A stretch of 64,000 bases of DNA from Chloracidobacterium sp. CP2_5A (GTDB lineage Bacteria > Acidobacteriota > Blastocatellia > Chloracidobacteriales > Chloracidobacteriaceae). The notes under the pieces were generated by a model. The model searched no databases, was not told the DNA's origin, and saw nothing but the letters and a program-made list of their open reading frames with translations. The stretch spans positions 1-64,000 of the forward strand of contig NKPT01000014.1 in NCBI GenBank assembly GCA_002254845.1, given 5' to 3'. Below, in pieces: positions 35,606 through 46,420 of the stretch. The position numbers and the translations under genes were made by a program. The first letter of the stretch is position 1; each line of letters begins with the position of its first letter.

Positions 35606-36787
35606 ATGACGCGCCCGATTTTCATTGTCGCCGGCGAGGCGTCGGGCGACGCCCATGCCGCCGAGCTAGTCCGCGAGCTTCAGCGGCTGGCGGCCCAGGA
35701 AGGCGAAAAGCCGTTCCGCTTTTGGGGCATGGGCGGGACGACCATGGCGGCGGCCGGCGTCGCGCCGCTGACCCGAATGGAAGCCGTGAGCGTCATCGGC
35801 GTCGCCGAAGTGATCCGTCACCTGCCGACGATTTGGCGCGTCTTTCGCGGACTCGTCGCCGACGTCGAGCGCGAGCGCCCAGCGCTGGCGATTTTGGTCG
35901 ATTTCCCCGACTTCAATCTTCGCCTGGCGAAGCGGCTGGCGCGGCTGGGCGTCCCGGTCACGTGGTACATCAGCCCCCAGGTGTGGGCCTGGCGCAGCAA
36001 CCGCGTTGAGACGCTCAAGCGGTTTGTGACGCAAATGCTCGTGTTGCTTCCCTTTGAAGCGGACTTTTACGCGCGGCGCGGCATGGCGGTCACATTTGTC
36101 GGGCATCCGCTGCTCGACCGAGCGCCGCGCTTTTCGGACGCCGAGAAGCCGCGCTTGCGAGCGATCTTGGGGTTGCCCTCCGACGGTCGCATCGTCGCGC
36201 TGCTGCCGGGCAGTCGGCGGTCGGAGCTGCAGCACTACCTGCCGCCGATGCTGGCGGCGGCGGAGCGGTTGGCCGGCATTGATACAACGCTTCGCTTTGC
36301 GATTCCCTGCGCGCCATCGTTGGATGAAGCCGACTTCGCGCCCTTTCTGCAAAAGACCCCCTTGCCCGTCACCCTAACGCGCGAGGCCTTTTACGAAACG
36401 CTGGCGGTCGCCGCCGCGGCCGTGGTCGCTTCCGGAACGGCAACGCTTGAAGCGGCGCTCATCGGGACGCCAATGACCATTGTCGGCAAGGTGGCGCCGC
36501 TGACGGCGGCTTACCTGCGACGGTTCGCGCCGTTGCCGTATGTTGGCCTTGTCAACTACGTCATGGGCGAAGTCGCCGTGCCGGAGCTGCTTCAGGAGCA
36601 AGTGACCGGCGACAATATCGCGCAGCGGCTCCATCAGCTGCTGACCGACGAAGCCGAGCGCGACCGTCTGCAAACGGCTTACGCCGCCATTCGGGCGCGA
36701 CTCGGCGAGCGAGGAGCCTCTGAGCGGGCGGCGCGGGCCGTGTGGGAGCGGTTTTTCGCCGCGCCCGCTCCCATCCCGAAATCTTGA
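35606..36787 (+). CDS. lpxB: Lipid-A-disaccharide synthase
   Basis: LpxB (family GT19) joins lipid X and UDP-2,3-diacylglucosamine to make the lipid A disaccharide. The 393-residue product shows the N-terminal VAGEASGDAHAAELVREL, FWGMGGTTMAAAGV, DFPDFNLRLAKRLARLGVPV, YISPQVWAWRSNRV, VGHPLLDR and LLPGSRRSEL, all in the normal order. The C-terminal half carries ASGTATLEAALIGTPM, the acceptor/donor site region. It implies that the organism makes lipid A and has an outer membrane. It lies 27 bases after the oxidoreductase gene with no strong ribosome binding site. Confidence 0.95.
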   Translation: MTRPIFIVAGEASGDAHAAELVRELQRLAAQEGEKPFRFWGMGGTTMAAAGVAPLTRMEAVSVIGVAEVIRHLPTIWRVFRGLVADVERERPALAILVDFPDFNLRLAKRLARLGVPVTWYISPQVWAWRSNRVETLKRFVTQMLVLLPFEADFYARRGMAVTFVGHPLLDRAPRFSDAEKPRLRAILGLPSDGRIVALLPGSRRSELQHYLPPMLAAAERLAGIDTTLRFAIPCAPSLDEADFAPFLQKTPLPVTLTREAFYETLAVAAAAVVASGTATLEAALIGTPMTIVGKVAPLTAAYLRRFAPLPYVGLVNYVMGEVAVPELLQEQVTGDNIAQRLHQLLTDEAERDRLQTAYAAIRARLGERGASERAARAVWERFFAAPAPIPKS

Positions 36788-36936
36788 GGGGCGCCCGACG
36801 CGCGGCTGCGGAAATACAATCAAGACTCGGACTCCGAGCCTGGCGACTGGCTCTTGGAAGCGCGGACTAGCCCGCGCCGGCTTCTCGGCTTCGCGCCCGC
36901 GCCCCAAGCCAGCGCGATCGCCCCGGACGCGCCGCG

Positions 36937-38019
<1,083 letters not shown>

Positions 38020-38081
38020 GCTCGCAGGGTCGCGCCTGTCGCGGACGCTTCCCGGTCAATGTCTCAAGGAGTGACTGATTT

Positions 38082-40193
38082 GTGGATCGCTTATTTTTCA
38101 AACTCGCCACAGTAATCCTCACCGCCTCCCTTTCCGCTATGGCCCAAACAACGTTACCGAGCCCGCCCATCGCTAAAAAAGAGCCGCGCGTTTTCGAGCT
38201 GCACGGCGACAAGCGCGTGGACGACTACTTCTGGCTGCGCGACGACAAGCGCCAAAACCCGGAAGTCATCGCCTACCTCGAAGCCGAAAACGCCTATGCG
38301 GAGCGCGTTATGGCGCCACACAAGGCGCTTGAAGACGCGCTCTACAAGGAAATGCTGGGTCGCATCAAGGAAACCGATCTGAGCGTTCCTTACAAATACG
38401 GCGGCTTTTTTTATTACTCGCGCACGGAGCAGGGCAAGCAATACCCAATCTACTGCCGCAAAAAGGGCGACTTGGACGCGCCAGAGGAAACTCTCATCGA
38501 TCTCAACCAACTGGCGGAAGGCAAGCCGTTTATGGCGCTCGGCGCGTTCGCCGTCAGCGACGACGGGCGCTTGCTGGCCTACACGACCGACGAAACCGGC
38601 TATCGGCAGTACAAGCTGCACGTCAAAAACCTGACGAACGGGCAGCTCTTGCCGGACACCGCCGAGCGCGTCACGAGCGTCGAATGGGCCGCCGACAACC
38701 AAACGCTGTTCTTGGCGGTCGAGGACCCGGTGACGAAACGCTCGAACAAGCTCTTCCGCCAGGTCTTGGGCGGCGCGACAACGGAAATCCTTGAAGAAAA
38801 GGACGTGCTTTACGACCTTGGCCTCGGACGGACCAACGACCGGAAATATCTCATCGCCATTTCCATCAGCTCGACGACGAGCGAAATCCGCTACCTGCCG
38901 AGCGACCGTCCCGACGGCGAGTTTCGCGTCCTTTTTCCCCGCGCGGAGGGCATTCGCTACTTCGCCGAACACCGCAATGGCGAGTGGTTCGTCCTGACGC
39001 AGGACGGCGGCAAGAACTTCCGCGTCATTCGCGCGCCGGTCGCCAATCCGTCCAAGGAAAACTGGCGCGAGCTCGTCGCCCACAATCCAAAGGTGAAGAT
39101 TGAGAGGCTGAACCTTTTCGCCAAACACGCGGTTTTGGAGACGCGCGAAGGCGGACTTGAAAAGCTCACGGTTTTTGATTTGGAAAGCGGCCAGTCGCAT
39201 GTCGTCGCGTTTCCCGAGCCAGCCTACACGGTCGGCGGCGCGACGAACGCCGAGTTTGACACGACGAAGTTCCGTTACGCCTACGAGTCGCCCATTACCC
39301 CGCGCTCAGTCTATGAGTATGACCTTGACACGCGCCAGCAAACGCTCCTCAAGCAAAACGAGGTTGTCGGCGGCTACGACAAGACGCAGTACGTCGTCAA
39401 GCGACTGTTCGCCACAGCGTCGGACGGCGTGAAGATTCCCGTCACGGTCACTTACAAGAAGGGCCTCAAGCGGACGGGCAAAAACCCGACGCTGCTTTAT
39501 GGCTACGGGAGCTATGGCGCCTCGATTCCCGACAACTTTTCATCCAATCGGCTGTCACTGCTCAACCGAGGGATGATTTTCGCCGTGGCGCACATTCGCG
39601 GCGGCGGCGAAATGGGCGAGGAATGGCACGAGCAGGGCAAGATGATGCGGAAAAAGACCACCTTCACCGACTTCATTGCCTGCGCCGAGTTCCTCATCAA
39701 AGAGAAGTACACGTCGCCGGCGCGCCTCGCTATTCAGGGCGGCAGCGCCGGGGGGCTGCTGATGGGCGCAGTGACGAATATGCGCCCCGATTTGTTTCGC
39801 GTCGTCATCTCGCAGGTGCCGTTCGTGGATGTCATGAACACCATGCTGGACGCCACGCTGCCGCTGACCACCAGCGAATACATTGAGTGGGGCAATCCGA
39901 ATGAAAAGCCAGCGTACGACTACATGCGGTCGTATTCGCCCTACGACAACCTCAAGCCGGGCGCGTATCCGGCGATGCTCGTCATAACGGCGCTCAACGA
40001 CAGCCAAGTGGCCTACTGGGAGCCGGCGAAGTACGTCGCGCGTCTGCGCGCGCTGAAGACCGACCGGAATCTTTTGCTGCTCAAGACGAACCTAGCGGCG
40101 GGCCATGGCGGGGCGTCGGGACGGTATGACGCGCTGCGCGAGGTGGCGTTTTACTACGCGTTTTTGCTGACGCAGCTCGGCATTGAAAAATAG
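38082..40193 (+). CDS. Exported prolyl oligopeptidase (family S9A)
   Basis: The 703-residue product starts at GTG 38082 with AAGGAG eleven bases upstream and has a signal peptide ending near SLSAMAQ, so it is probably periplasmic. The N-terminal propeller (about 30-430) contains [16 protein letters not shown] and blade-like strands; the alpha/beta hydrolase domain follows. The catalytic triad is visible: Ser555 in GGSAGG, Asp640 in ALNDSQV and His675 in [17 protein letters not shown] and [10 protein letters not shown] are S9A signatures. It cleaves short peptides after proline and may serve peptide uptake in a heterotroph. The next gene begins seven bases after its stop. Confidence 0.94.
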   Translation: MDRLFFKLATVILTASLSAMAQTTLPSPPIAKKEPRVFELHGDKRVDDYFWLRDDKRQNPEVIAYLEAENAYAERVMAPHKALEDALYKEMLGRIKETDLSVPYKYGGFFYYSRTEQGKQYPIYCRKKGDLDAPEETLIDLNQLAEGKPFMALGAFAVSDDGRLLAYTTDETGYRQYKLHVKNLTNGQLLPDTAERVTSVEWAADNQTLFLAVEDPVTKRSNKLFRQVLGGATTEILEEKDVLYDLGLGRTNDRKYLIAISISSTTSEIRYLPSDRPDGEFRVLFPRAEGIRYFAEHRNGEWFVLTQDGGKNFRVIRAPVANPSKENWRELVAHNPKVKIERLNLFAKHAVLETREGGLEKLTVFDLESGQSHVVAFPEPAYTVGGATNAEFDTTKFRYAYESPITPRSVYEYDLDTRQQTLLKQNEVVGGYDKTQYVVKRLFATASDGVKIPVTVTYKKGLKRTGKNPTLLYGYGSYGASIPDNFSSNRLSLLNRGMIFAVAHIRGGGEMGEEWHEQGKMMRKKTTFTDFIACAEFLIKEKYTSPARLAIQGGSAGGLLMGAVTNMRPDLFRVVISQVPFVDVMNTMLDATLPLTTSEYIEWGNPNEKPAYDYMRSYSPYDNLKPGAYPAMLVITALNDSQVAYWEPAKYVARLRALKTDRNLLLLKTNLAAGHGGASGRYDALREVAFYYAFLLTQLGIEK

Positions 40194-40200
40194 GGGCGCC

Positions 40201-41178
40201 ATGCTCATCAAACGGCCGGCCGACATCAAAAGCTCCGAAATCACGCCCGAATCAGTGTATCGCAACCGGCGGGCGTTTATGCAGGGCTTGACGGCGGTCG
40301 GCTCGCTCGCAGCGACGACGGGGTTGTATTACCTGTTCGCCGGCGCGAACCGTCGCCCGCCGGCCGGCCCCGGACCGCAGCCGCTGACGACGGTCGCGCC
40401 ATCCGACCGCCCGTTGACGACGGACGAGCCGCTGACGGACTACGACGACGTCACCCATTACAACAACTTTTATGAGTTCTCGACTGCCAAGCACGACGTC
40501 GCTGACGAGGCGCGGGCGCTGGCGACGCGCCCGTGGACGGTCGTTGTGGATGGCTTGGTCGGCCGGGCGCGGACGTTTGACGTGGACGACCTCATCCGGC
40601 GGTTCCCGCTAGAAGAGCGCGTCTATCGGCTGCGGTGCGTCGAGGGCTGGTCCATGGTCATTCCTTGGGTTGGCTTTGCCTTGGCTAGCTTGCTCAAGCT
40701 AGTCGAGCCCTTGGGCGCGGCGAGGTTTGTCGCCTTCGAGACGCTACATGATCCAAGGCAGTTTCCTCTGCAACGGGGACGACTGTTGGACTGGCCCTAT
40801 CGGGAAGGCTTGCGACTAGACGAAGCTCTTCATCCGCTGACGCTGCTGGCGGTCGGGCTATATGGCAAAACGCTTCCGAACCAGAACGGCGCGCCATTGC
40901 GGTTGGTCGTGCCATGGAAATACGGCTTCAAGAGCATTAAATCCATTGTACGGCTGACCCTTACCGACCACATGCCACGGACGACGTGGCGGGAAGCCGT
41001 GCCGCGCGAATATGGCTTTTACGCTAATGTCAACCCGCAGGTCAGCCATCCCCGGTGGAGCCAAGCGACCGAGCGGCGCATTGGCGAGTTCGCCCGGCGG
41101 CCGACGCTGATGTTCAACGGCTATGCTGACCAAGTGGCGTCGCTTTACGCCGGCATGGACTTGCGAAAGTTTTACTAA
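40201..41178 (+). CDS. msrP: Periplasmic molybdoenzyme of the MsrP/YedY family
   Basis: MsrP reduces methionine sulfoxide in periplasmic proteins with a molybdopterin cofactor. From ATG 40201 the product is 325 residues. A Tat-type signal is present ([20 protein letters not shown], twin arginine at 23-24). The sulfite-oxidase fold shows [20 protein letters not shown], the Mo-ligand Cys146 in [15 protein letters not shown], and [20 protein letters not shown] followed by [10 protein letters not shown]. Its membrane haem partner MsrQ is usually encoded next door but is not here. The gene follows the prolyl oligopeptidase by seven bases, so the two exported proteins probably share a transcript. 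Confidence 0.9.
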   Translation: MLIKRPADIKSSEITPESVYRNRRAFMQGLTAVGSLAATTGLYYLFAGANRRPPAGPGPQPLTTVAPSDRPLTTDEPLTDYDDVTHYNNFYEFSTAKHDVADEARALATRPWTVVVDGLVGRARTFDVDDLIRRFPLEERVYRLRCVEGWSMVIPWVGFALASLLKLVEPLGAARFVAFETLHDPRQFPLQRGRLLDWPYREGLRLDEALHPLTLLAVGLYGKTLPNQNGAPLRLVVPWKYGFKSIKSIVRLTLTDHMPRTTWREAVPREYGFYANVNPQVSHPRWSQATERRIGEFARRPTLMFNGYADQVASLYAGMDLRKFY

Positions 41179-41316
41179 TGAGGGCGAAGATGGAGGCGGC
41201 GAAGCGGCGCTCGGTAATCGACTCGCAAGCGCCCAAGCGGCCCGAGACCTTTATTTCCAAGCTTTATCGCCCTTGAAAAGTCATGGGAAAAGCTTACGCT
41301 CCGCCTACGGTCGCGG

Positions 41317-41991
41317 TTGCTTCCGGTTGTCATCCTCGCAAGGCTCAGCCATCGAGACGTGGATAAAAATTACCTTCTCGGAAAATTTGATCCAGCGCTA
41401 GACAGTCGCTTTGTCAAGCCCGATGATCGTTACGCAAGCGGGGCCGCCCAAAGGCAATTCTTGCGCAAGGAGGCCTACGAGGCATTTGTCAAAATGGCCG
41501 AGGACGCTATAAAGGACAATATCGAGCTGGCGATTGTCTCAGCCACGCGCAACTTCGACGCGCAAAAGGCGATATGGGAAAGGAAATGGATGAAGTTGTC
41601 CACTATCGTCAGCCGAATTGAAAGGGCTAGGGAGATTCTGAAGTATTCCGCAATGCCCGGCACATCGCGCCATCACTGGGGAACTGACATTGATTTGAAC
41701 AATCTGGAGGATGAGTATTTTTTATCAGGCAAGGGCTGGGAAGTTTATCAGTGGCTAACCGCCAATGCCGCCAAGTATGGATTCTGCCAACCCTACACTC
41801 CCAAGGCGAGCGGGCGCGCCGGTTATGAAGAAGAAAAATGGCACTGGTCGTACACGCCTTTGTCAACCCCTTTGCTGCGACAGTATCTCAATACGGTAAC
41901 GCTTGCCGACATCACGGACTTTCAAGGAAGCGAAATCGCCGCCGAGCTGGATGTTATCAAGAACTATGTCGCGGGCGTAGACTGCCAGTAA
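41317..41991 (+). CDS. D-alanyl-D-alanine carboxypeptidase, M15B (VanY-like), atypical N-terminus
   Basis: The catalytic core is clear: SATRNFDAQKAIWERKW, then SRHHWGTDIDLNNLED with zinc ligands His and Asp, and EEKWHWSYTPL with the catalytic Glu and third ligand His. This trims the terminal D-Ala from peptidoglycan peptides. Family members are normally exported lipoproteins, yet this one has no recognisable signal. The only start before the conserved YLLGKFDP is TTG 41317 (or GTG 41359), and the in-frame stop upstream is at 41215. The gene is AT-richer than its neighbours (for example 41470-41750), so it may be acquired and its 5' end may be damaged. Confidence 0.75.
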   Translation: MLPVVILARLSHRDVDKNYLLGKFDPALDSRFVKPDDRYASGAAQRQFLRKEAYEAFVKMAEDAIKDNIELAIVSATRNFDAQKAIWERKWMKLSTIVSRIERAREILKYSAMPGTSRHHWGTDIDLNNLEDEYFLSGKGWEVYQWLTANAAKYGFCQPYTPKASGRAGYEEEKWHWSYTPLSTPLLRQYLNTVTLADITDFQGSEIAAELDVIKNYVAGVDCQ

Positions 41992-42039
41992 CTTTTCTAA
42001 ACCGGAAATAAAGAGCGTCAAAGTCAGCTTGAAGTCAGT

Positions 42040-43194
42040 TCAAACCCGGTTCGCCTTCAGTTCCGCCAGCGGGTAATGCGTGCCGCGCCACGTAATCCCC
42101 CGCCCGATGAGCGTCCGCAAGGTGGCGTTCCAAGTGATCAGTATCAATAGCGCCACTGTTACTGGGAACAACGGGACATGGCGCCACTTGACGCCGTGTC
42201 GCAGCGAGTTGTCGGCGTATAGCGCCAGCCCCAGCGTCGCGTTGAGCAGATTGAGTTGCCAGAGCCAGCCGGTCGTGAACGTCAAGGCGACGTATGGCCA
42301 TAGAAACAAGAAAAACAGCGTGAGCGGGCCGGCCAGCGCCAGCGCCAAGCTGTAATCGAGGCCGGCAAAGGCGTTTTTTTCAAGTCCGCGAACGAGCTCG
42401 CCAAGCGAGCGATACCAGACGACCGACAGCAGATCCTTCCCCGCCACGAGCTCTTGGCGCCCGCCCGCCCGCTTGATGATTTTGCCGAGCTTCATGTCGT
42501 CATCCGGGCGCATGCGAATGACGACATGCGTGCCGGCGCGCTCGTAAACGGATCGTCGCACAAGATTGAAAGCGCCGATGCCGATAAAGGCCGCGCTGCG
42601 CGGGTCGGGCGCGCGCCAGGGCCGCGCAAACATCGAAAAGCACATCGTGAATGTGCCAAGAAAAGCCGTCAGCAGCGCGCCCGGCATGCGAACCTCCGGA
42701 CCCATCGCCAGATGATCGAGCCGTTCCGCCGCGGCGAACGCGACCGCCTGCCGAATGGCGCTCGGATGCATCACGATGTCGGCGTCGGTGAAGAGTAAGA
42801 AGTCGCCCTGCGCGGCTTTCGCGCCTGCCCAGTGCGCATGGTTTTTGCCGAGCCAGCCGGGCGGCAACGCCGTGACCGTGATCACCTTGAGCGATGGGCA
42901 TTCGCGCTGAAGCCGCGCCAGAACATCGCCGGTCGCATCCTCGGAGCGATCGTTGACCACGATGATTTCAAGCGTCGGATGATCTTGCGCAAGCAGCGAG
43001 CGCAGCGCTAGCTCAATTGTATTGGCCTCATTGCGGGCGGCGACAATGACGCTCACGAAGGCGTCCGCGCGCGTTTCCGGGCCAACCGCATCCGCCAGCA
43101 AGCGAATCGCCCGATTGCCCCGCCCCAGCGCCATCAGCGAAGCCGCCAGCGCGCCGCCGGTCACAATCGCCAGAAGCTGAATAAGGGCTTCCAT
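42040..43194 (-). CDS. Membrane glycosyltransferase, family 2 (CruC/CrtQ-like)
   Basis: The 384-residue product has an N-terminal membrane segment (about 5-25), then a GT-A catalytic domain: FVSVIVAARNEANTIELALR, IIVVNDRSEDATGDVL, the nucleotide-sugar DXD in LLFTDADIVMHP, and RMRPDDDMKLGKIIKRAG. Three or more membrane segments end the protein. This arrangement matches hopanoid- and carotenoid-linked glycosyltransferases, including CruC, which glucosylates carotenoids in green bacteria. The assignment to carotenoids is tentative; no carotenoid gene is adjacent. ATG 43194 is a good family start. Confidence 0.82.
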   Translation of the reverse strand: MEALIQLLAIVTGGALAASLMALGRGNRAIRLLADAVGPETRADAFVSVIVAARNEANTIELALRSLLAQDHPTLEIIVVNDRSEDATGDVLARLQRECPSLKVITVTALPPGWLGKNHAHWAGAKAAQGDFLLFTDADIVMHPSAIRQAVAFAAAERLDHLAMGPEVRMPGALLTAFLGTFTMCFSMFARPWRAPDPRSAAFIGIGAFNLVRRSVYERAGTHVVIRMRPDDDMKLGKIIKRAGGRQELVAGKDLLSVVWYRSLGELVRGLEKNAFAGLDYSLALALAGPLTLFFLFLWPYVALTFTTGWLWQLNLLNATLGLALYADNSLRHGVKWRHVPLFPVTVALLILITWNATLRTLIGRGITWRGTHYPLAELKANRV

Positions 43195-43576
43195 CGCGAG
43201 CTACCACCTTGCCCGAGAAGACTAACAGCGCGGCGGCCGACACAGCCAAGCTGGCGAGATGTAGCCGACTTGCCTTGCCGGAGAGCGGCGGCGACCTTCG
43301 GCAGGCGCAACCGGCAAGGGCCAGGCCAAGGGCCTAGGCTACCGCCGGCCCGCTGCCGACGGCGGACGTCCCTGCGGGCGCCACTCAAGCGCCTTGTCCG
43401 CCCAGGGGGCATCGCTTGGTGGCGCTCAGCTCATCCTGGAGTCCGCCGGCGCGATTCGGACAGGGGGCGGAGTCACGGACTTGCCCACTGTGCGCTGTCG
43501 GACTTGCAGCCAACGCTGTGTCAAATAAGCTCAGGTTAGCCTTTTATTCGCCAGACAGAAAGCGAGCTACCGAGTC
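43195..43576. other. 382-base gap between divergent genes
   Basis: This stretch separates the glycosyltransferase from the MoxR gene, which point away from each other. It is GC-rich with many short inverted repeats around 43270-43400. No frame looks like a gene. The promoters of both flanking genes should lie here; the AT-richer part at 43520-43560 is the likeliest site for the moxR promoter, but no clear -35/-10 pair is seen. Confidence 0.5.
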
Positions 43577-44554
<978 letters not shown>

Positions 44555-44585
44555 CGCGGGCTGGCGGCGATAAGCGATCGCGAGA

Positions 44586-45515
44586 CTAGCGGTTGGTCAG
44601 CAGGATGACGCCATCCCGAACGACGACCCGCAGCGGCTCAGGCGTCGGCTCGGCCGGGGGCGCGGACAGCGGCTTTGGCGACGGATTAGGCGCGGCTCGA
44701 TGGAATGACTTTCCGTAACGCGCCAGGATGGCCTTCACGTAGTGCCGCGTTTCGGCAATGTTTGGCACTTGATAGCCGTTGCGAATCACTCGGTGTTCGC
44801 CAGCGTTGTACCCCGCCAGCGCGAGCGAGACATCGCCGTTGAACATATCGAGCAGCATGCGAAGATACTTGACGCCGCCCTCGATATTTTGGCGAACGTC
44901 AAAGACGTTGCGCGTCCCCATGCGCGCCGCCGTGCCGTCGATAAGCTGCATCAGCCCCTTGGCGCCCGCCGGCGAGATAGCGTAGGGGTTGAAGCCCGAC
45001 TCTTGACGAATAACCTCTACAATGAGCCTTGGGTCAACGCCATGCTTGGTCGCCATTTCCATGATGACGGCGTCAAGCTCCGGCTTGCCGCTCGCAATGG
45101 GCGCGAGCGGCGCGGCCGGCATAGGCGACTTTTTCGGAGGCGGCAAGGCCCGACTGACCAGCACCCAGTTGCCGTTGGCGTCCTGCCGGGCAATCAGCTC
45201 GCTAAGCGGCGCTCCATCCGGCGCGTCGGCTGACGGCGCCGCCGGCTCAGGCGCCCCTGCCGGCGAAGGCGACGCATCCGACTGACTCAGCGCCGGCGTA
45301 TCGGACAAGGGCGCTTGGGACAGCGGCGCCGCGCGCGGCGCGCGAAAGTCGTCATTCGTGCGCGTCCGCTGATAGGGAGCGGCATCCTGCGCCAAGCCAG
45401 GAGCGCTCAGCAAACAGAAGCCGGCTGCAACTAAGGCTGGAGCGCGCCAGAGCGCGAGCCGAACAAGCGAAGCCTTCGCGGATGTCTTCGCCCGCGGCAA
45501 AGGTTGGTTCGTCAT
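44586..45515 (-). CDS. Lytic murein transglycosylase (SLT domain)
   Basis: This exported enzyme cleaves the glycan strands of peptidoglycan. The 309-residue product has an N-terminal signal (hydrophobic core about 25-42, ending GLAQDA), a Pro/Ala/Ser-rich spacer to about 140, and a C-terminal SLT (GH23) domain. The catalytic Glu172 is in VIRQESGFNP, followed by SPAGAKGLMQLIDGTA, NIEGGVKYLRMLLD and ALAGYNAGEH, the standard order. It follows greA on the same strand with a 71-base gap and may be co-transcribed with it. Confidence 0.93.
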   Translation of the reverse strand: MTNQPLPRAKTSAKASLVRLALWRAPALVAAGFCLLSAPGLAQDAAPYQRTRTNDDFRAPRAAPLSQAPLSDTPALSQSDASPSPAGAPEPAAPSADAPDGAPLSELIARQDANGNWVLVSRALPPPKKSPMPAAPLAPIASGKPELDAVIMEMATKHGVDPRLIVEVIRQESGFNPYAISPAGAKGLMQLIDGTAARMGTRNVFDVRQNIEGGVKYLRMLLDMFNGDVSLALAGYNAGEHRVIRNGYQVPNIAETRHYVKAILARYGKSFHRAAPNPSPKPLSAPPAEPTPEPLRVVVRDGVILLTNR

Positions 45516-45586
45516 AAGCTCGAGTCAATAATGCAGCCGAGTCTAGGCGCGGGCGGAAAATCTGTCAATGGCGAGCGCGCTCCCGG

Positions 45587-46072
45587 TCAAGCCCCTGATC
45601 GCGATAGGGCCTCGTCATCGTGAATGGTGCGGAGGCTGAGTATCTCGAAATGGCGGACGCCCTGCGGCGTCTGCACTTCGATCTCATCTCCGGCCCGCTT
45701 CCCCATAAAGCCGCGCCCCAGAGGCGAGGAAGTCGAAATCATCCCCTTGGAAACATCGGCCTCTTCCGGCATGACGAGCCGATAGGTCGCCTCAACGTCC
45801 TTGTCGAGGTCCAGCACCTGCAATGTCGAGCCATAGGCGGCCCGGTCGCGCGGCAGGGACTCCAGATTGATAGCCGCCAGCGCCGCCAATCGCTGGTGTA
45901 GCTCAGCCACCCGCGCGCCAACGAGCTGAACGCGCTCGCGCGCCGCTTGATATTCGCCATTCTCCCGCAAATCGCCGTGGGCCGCGGCTCGTTGCAGCTC
46001 GCGCGGCAGGTCCACCTTTAGCTCCTGCTCAAGCTGCCGCAGCTCAGCTTCCAATCTTTCTCGCACGTTCAT
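45587..46072 (-). CDS. greA: Transcription elongation factor GreA/GreB family
   Basis: GreA-type factors rescue backtracked RNA polymerase by stimulating cleavage of the nascent RNA. The 161-residue product has an N-terminal coiled coil (RERLEAELRQLEQEL, with the acidic-tip region in DLRENGEYQAARERVQ, residues about 34-49) and a C-terminal FKBP-like domain (STSSPLGRGFMGKRAGDEIE). The tip carries the Asp and Glu needed for activity, so it should be functional. ATG 46072 is clear. The upstream 348-base gap holds a forward promoter for the divergent gene. Confidence 0.9.
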   Translation of the reverse strand: MNVRERLEAELRQLEQELKVDLPRELQRAAAHGDLRENGEYQAARERVQLVGARVAELHQRLAALAAINLESLPRDRAAYGSTLQVLDLDKDVEATYRLVMPEEADVSKGMISTSSPLGRGFMGKRAGDEIEVQTPQGVRHFEILSLRTIHDDEALSRSGA

Positions 46073-46169
46073 GACTGTCGCTCCAAAGATATCCCTAGGA
46101 TCAAAGCCTGATTTTCAAGCGCGCCAGCCCCGCTGCTGGAAAGCTGCCGGGGCAATCCCATAACAACGC

Positions 46170-46198
46170 TTGTAGGGCTCATACCGCTCATCTATACT
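46170..46198 (+). promoter_or_regulatory. Sigma70-type promoter upstream of the PAS protein gene
   Basis: TTGTAG (46170-46175) and TATACT (46193-46198) are separated by exactly 17 bases, matching the consensus at four of six and five of six positions. It would start transcription near 46205 toward the gene at 46421 and, beyond it, the murE cluster. Confidence 0.55.
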
Positions 46199-46306
46199 CG
46201 CGTTGCATGTCAACTTCGGCAATGCTTTACAGCTGCTGCCTCTTGTTCCGTCGCCAGGCGGGGCCGGCGCATCGCCAGAGAGCAGATAAGATAGCGGGCC
46301 TGGAAT

Positions 46307-46328
46307 GTAACACAGTTTGTATTGTTAC
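46307..46328. promoter_or_regulatory. Inverted repeat GTAACA-N10-TGTTAC in the leader
   Basis: GTAACA (46307-46312) and TGTTAC (46323-46328) form a perfect 6-bp inverted repeat with a 10-base, AT-rich centre. The 22-base span has the form of a dimeric regulator site. It is downstream of the predicted promoter, where a bound protein could act as a roadblock. Confidence 0.35.
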
Positions 46329-46420
46329 CGAGTTACCCTTCACGCGACGAGACGCATTGCAAGGTGGCGACACCGCCCAGACTTCCCGATTCTGCCAGCG
46401 TGCCGGCGACTGAGACCCCA

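Larger units (their letters stand above)
46073..46420. other. 348-base gap between greA and the PAS protein gene
   Basis: This gap separates two divergent genes. It contains a near-consensus forward promoter at 46170-46198 and an inverted repeat at 46307-46328. The short frames in it show no family resemblance and no good ribosome binding sites. If the promoter is the one used, the PAS gene has a leader of about 215 bases. Confidence 0.55.

Noticed and set aside
41123-41401. Reading frame overlapping the end of msrP and start of the M15 gene
   Set aside because: No similarity to either protein and no ribosome binding site; it does not supply a plausible signal sequence.
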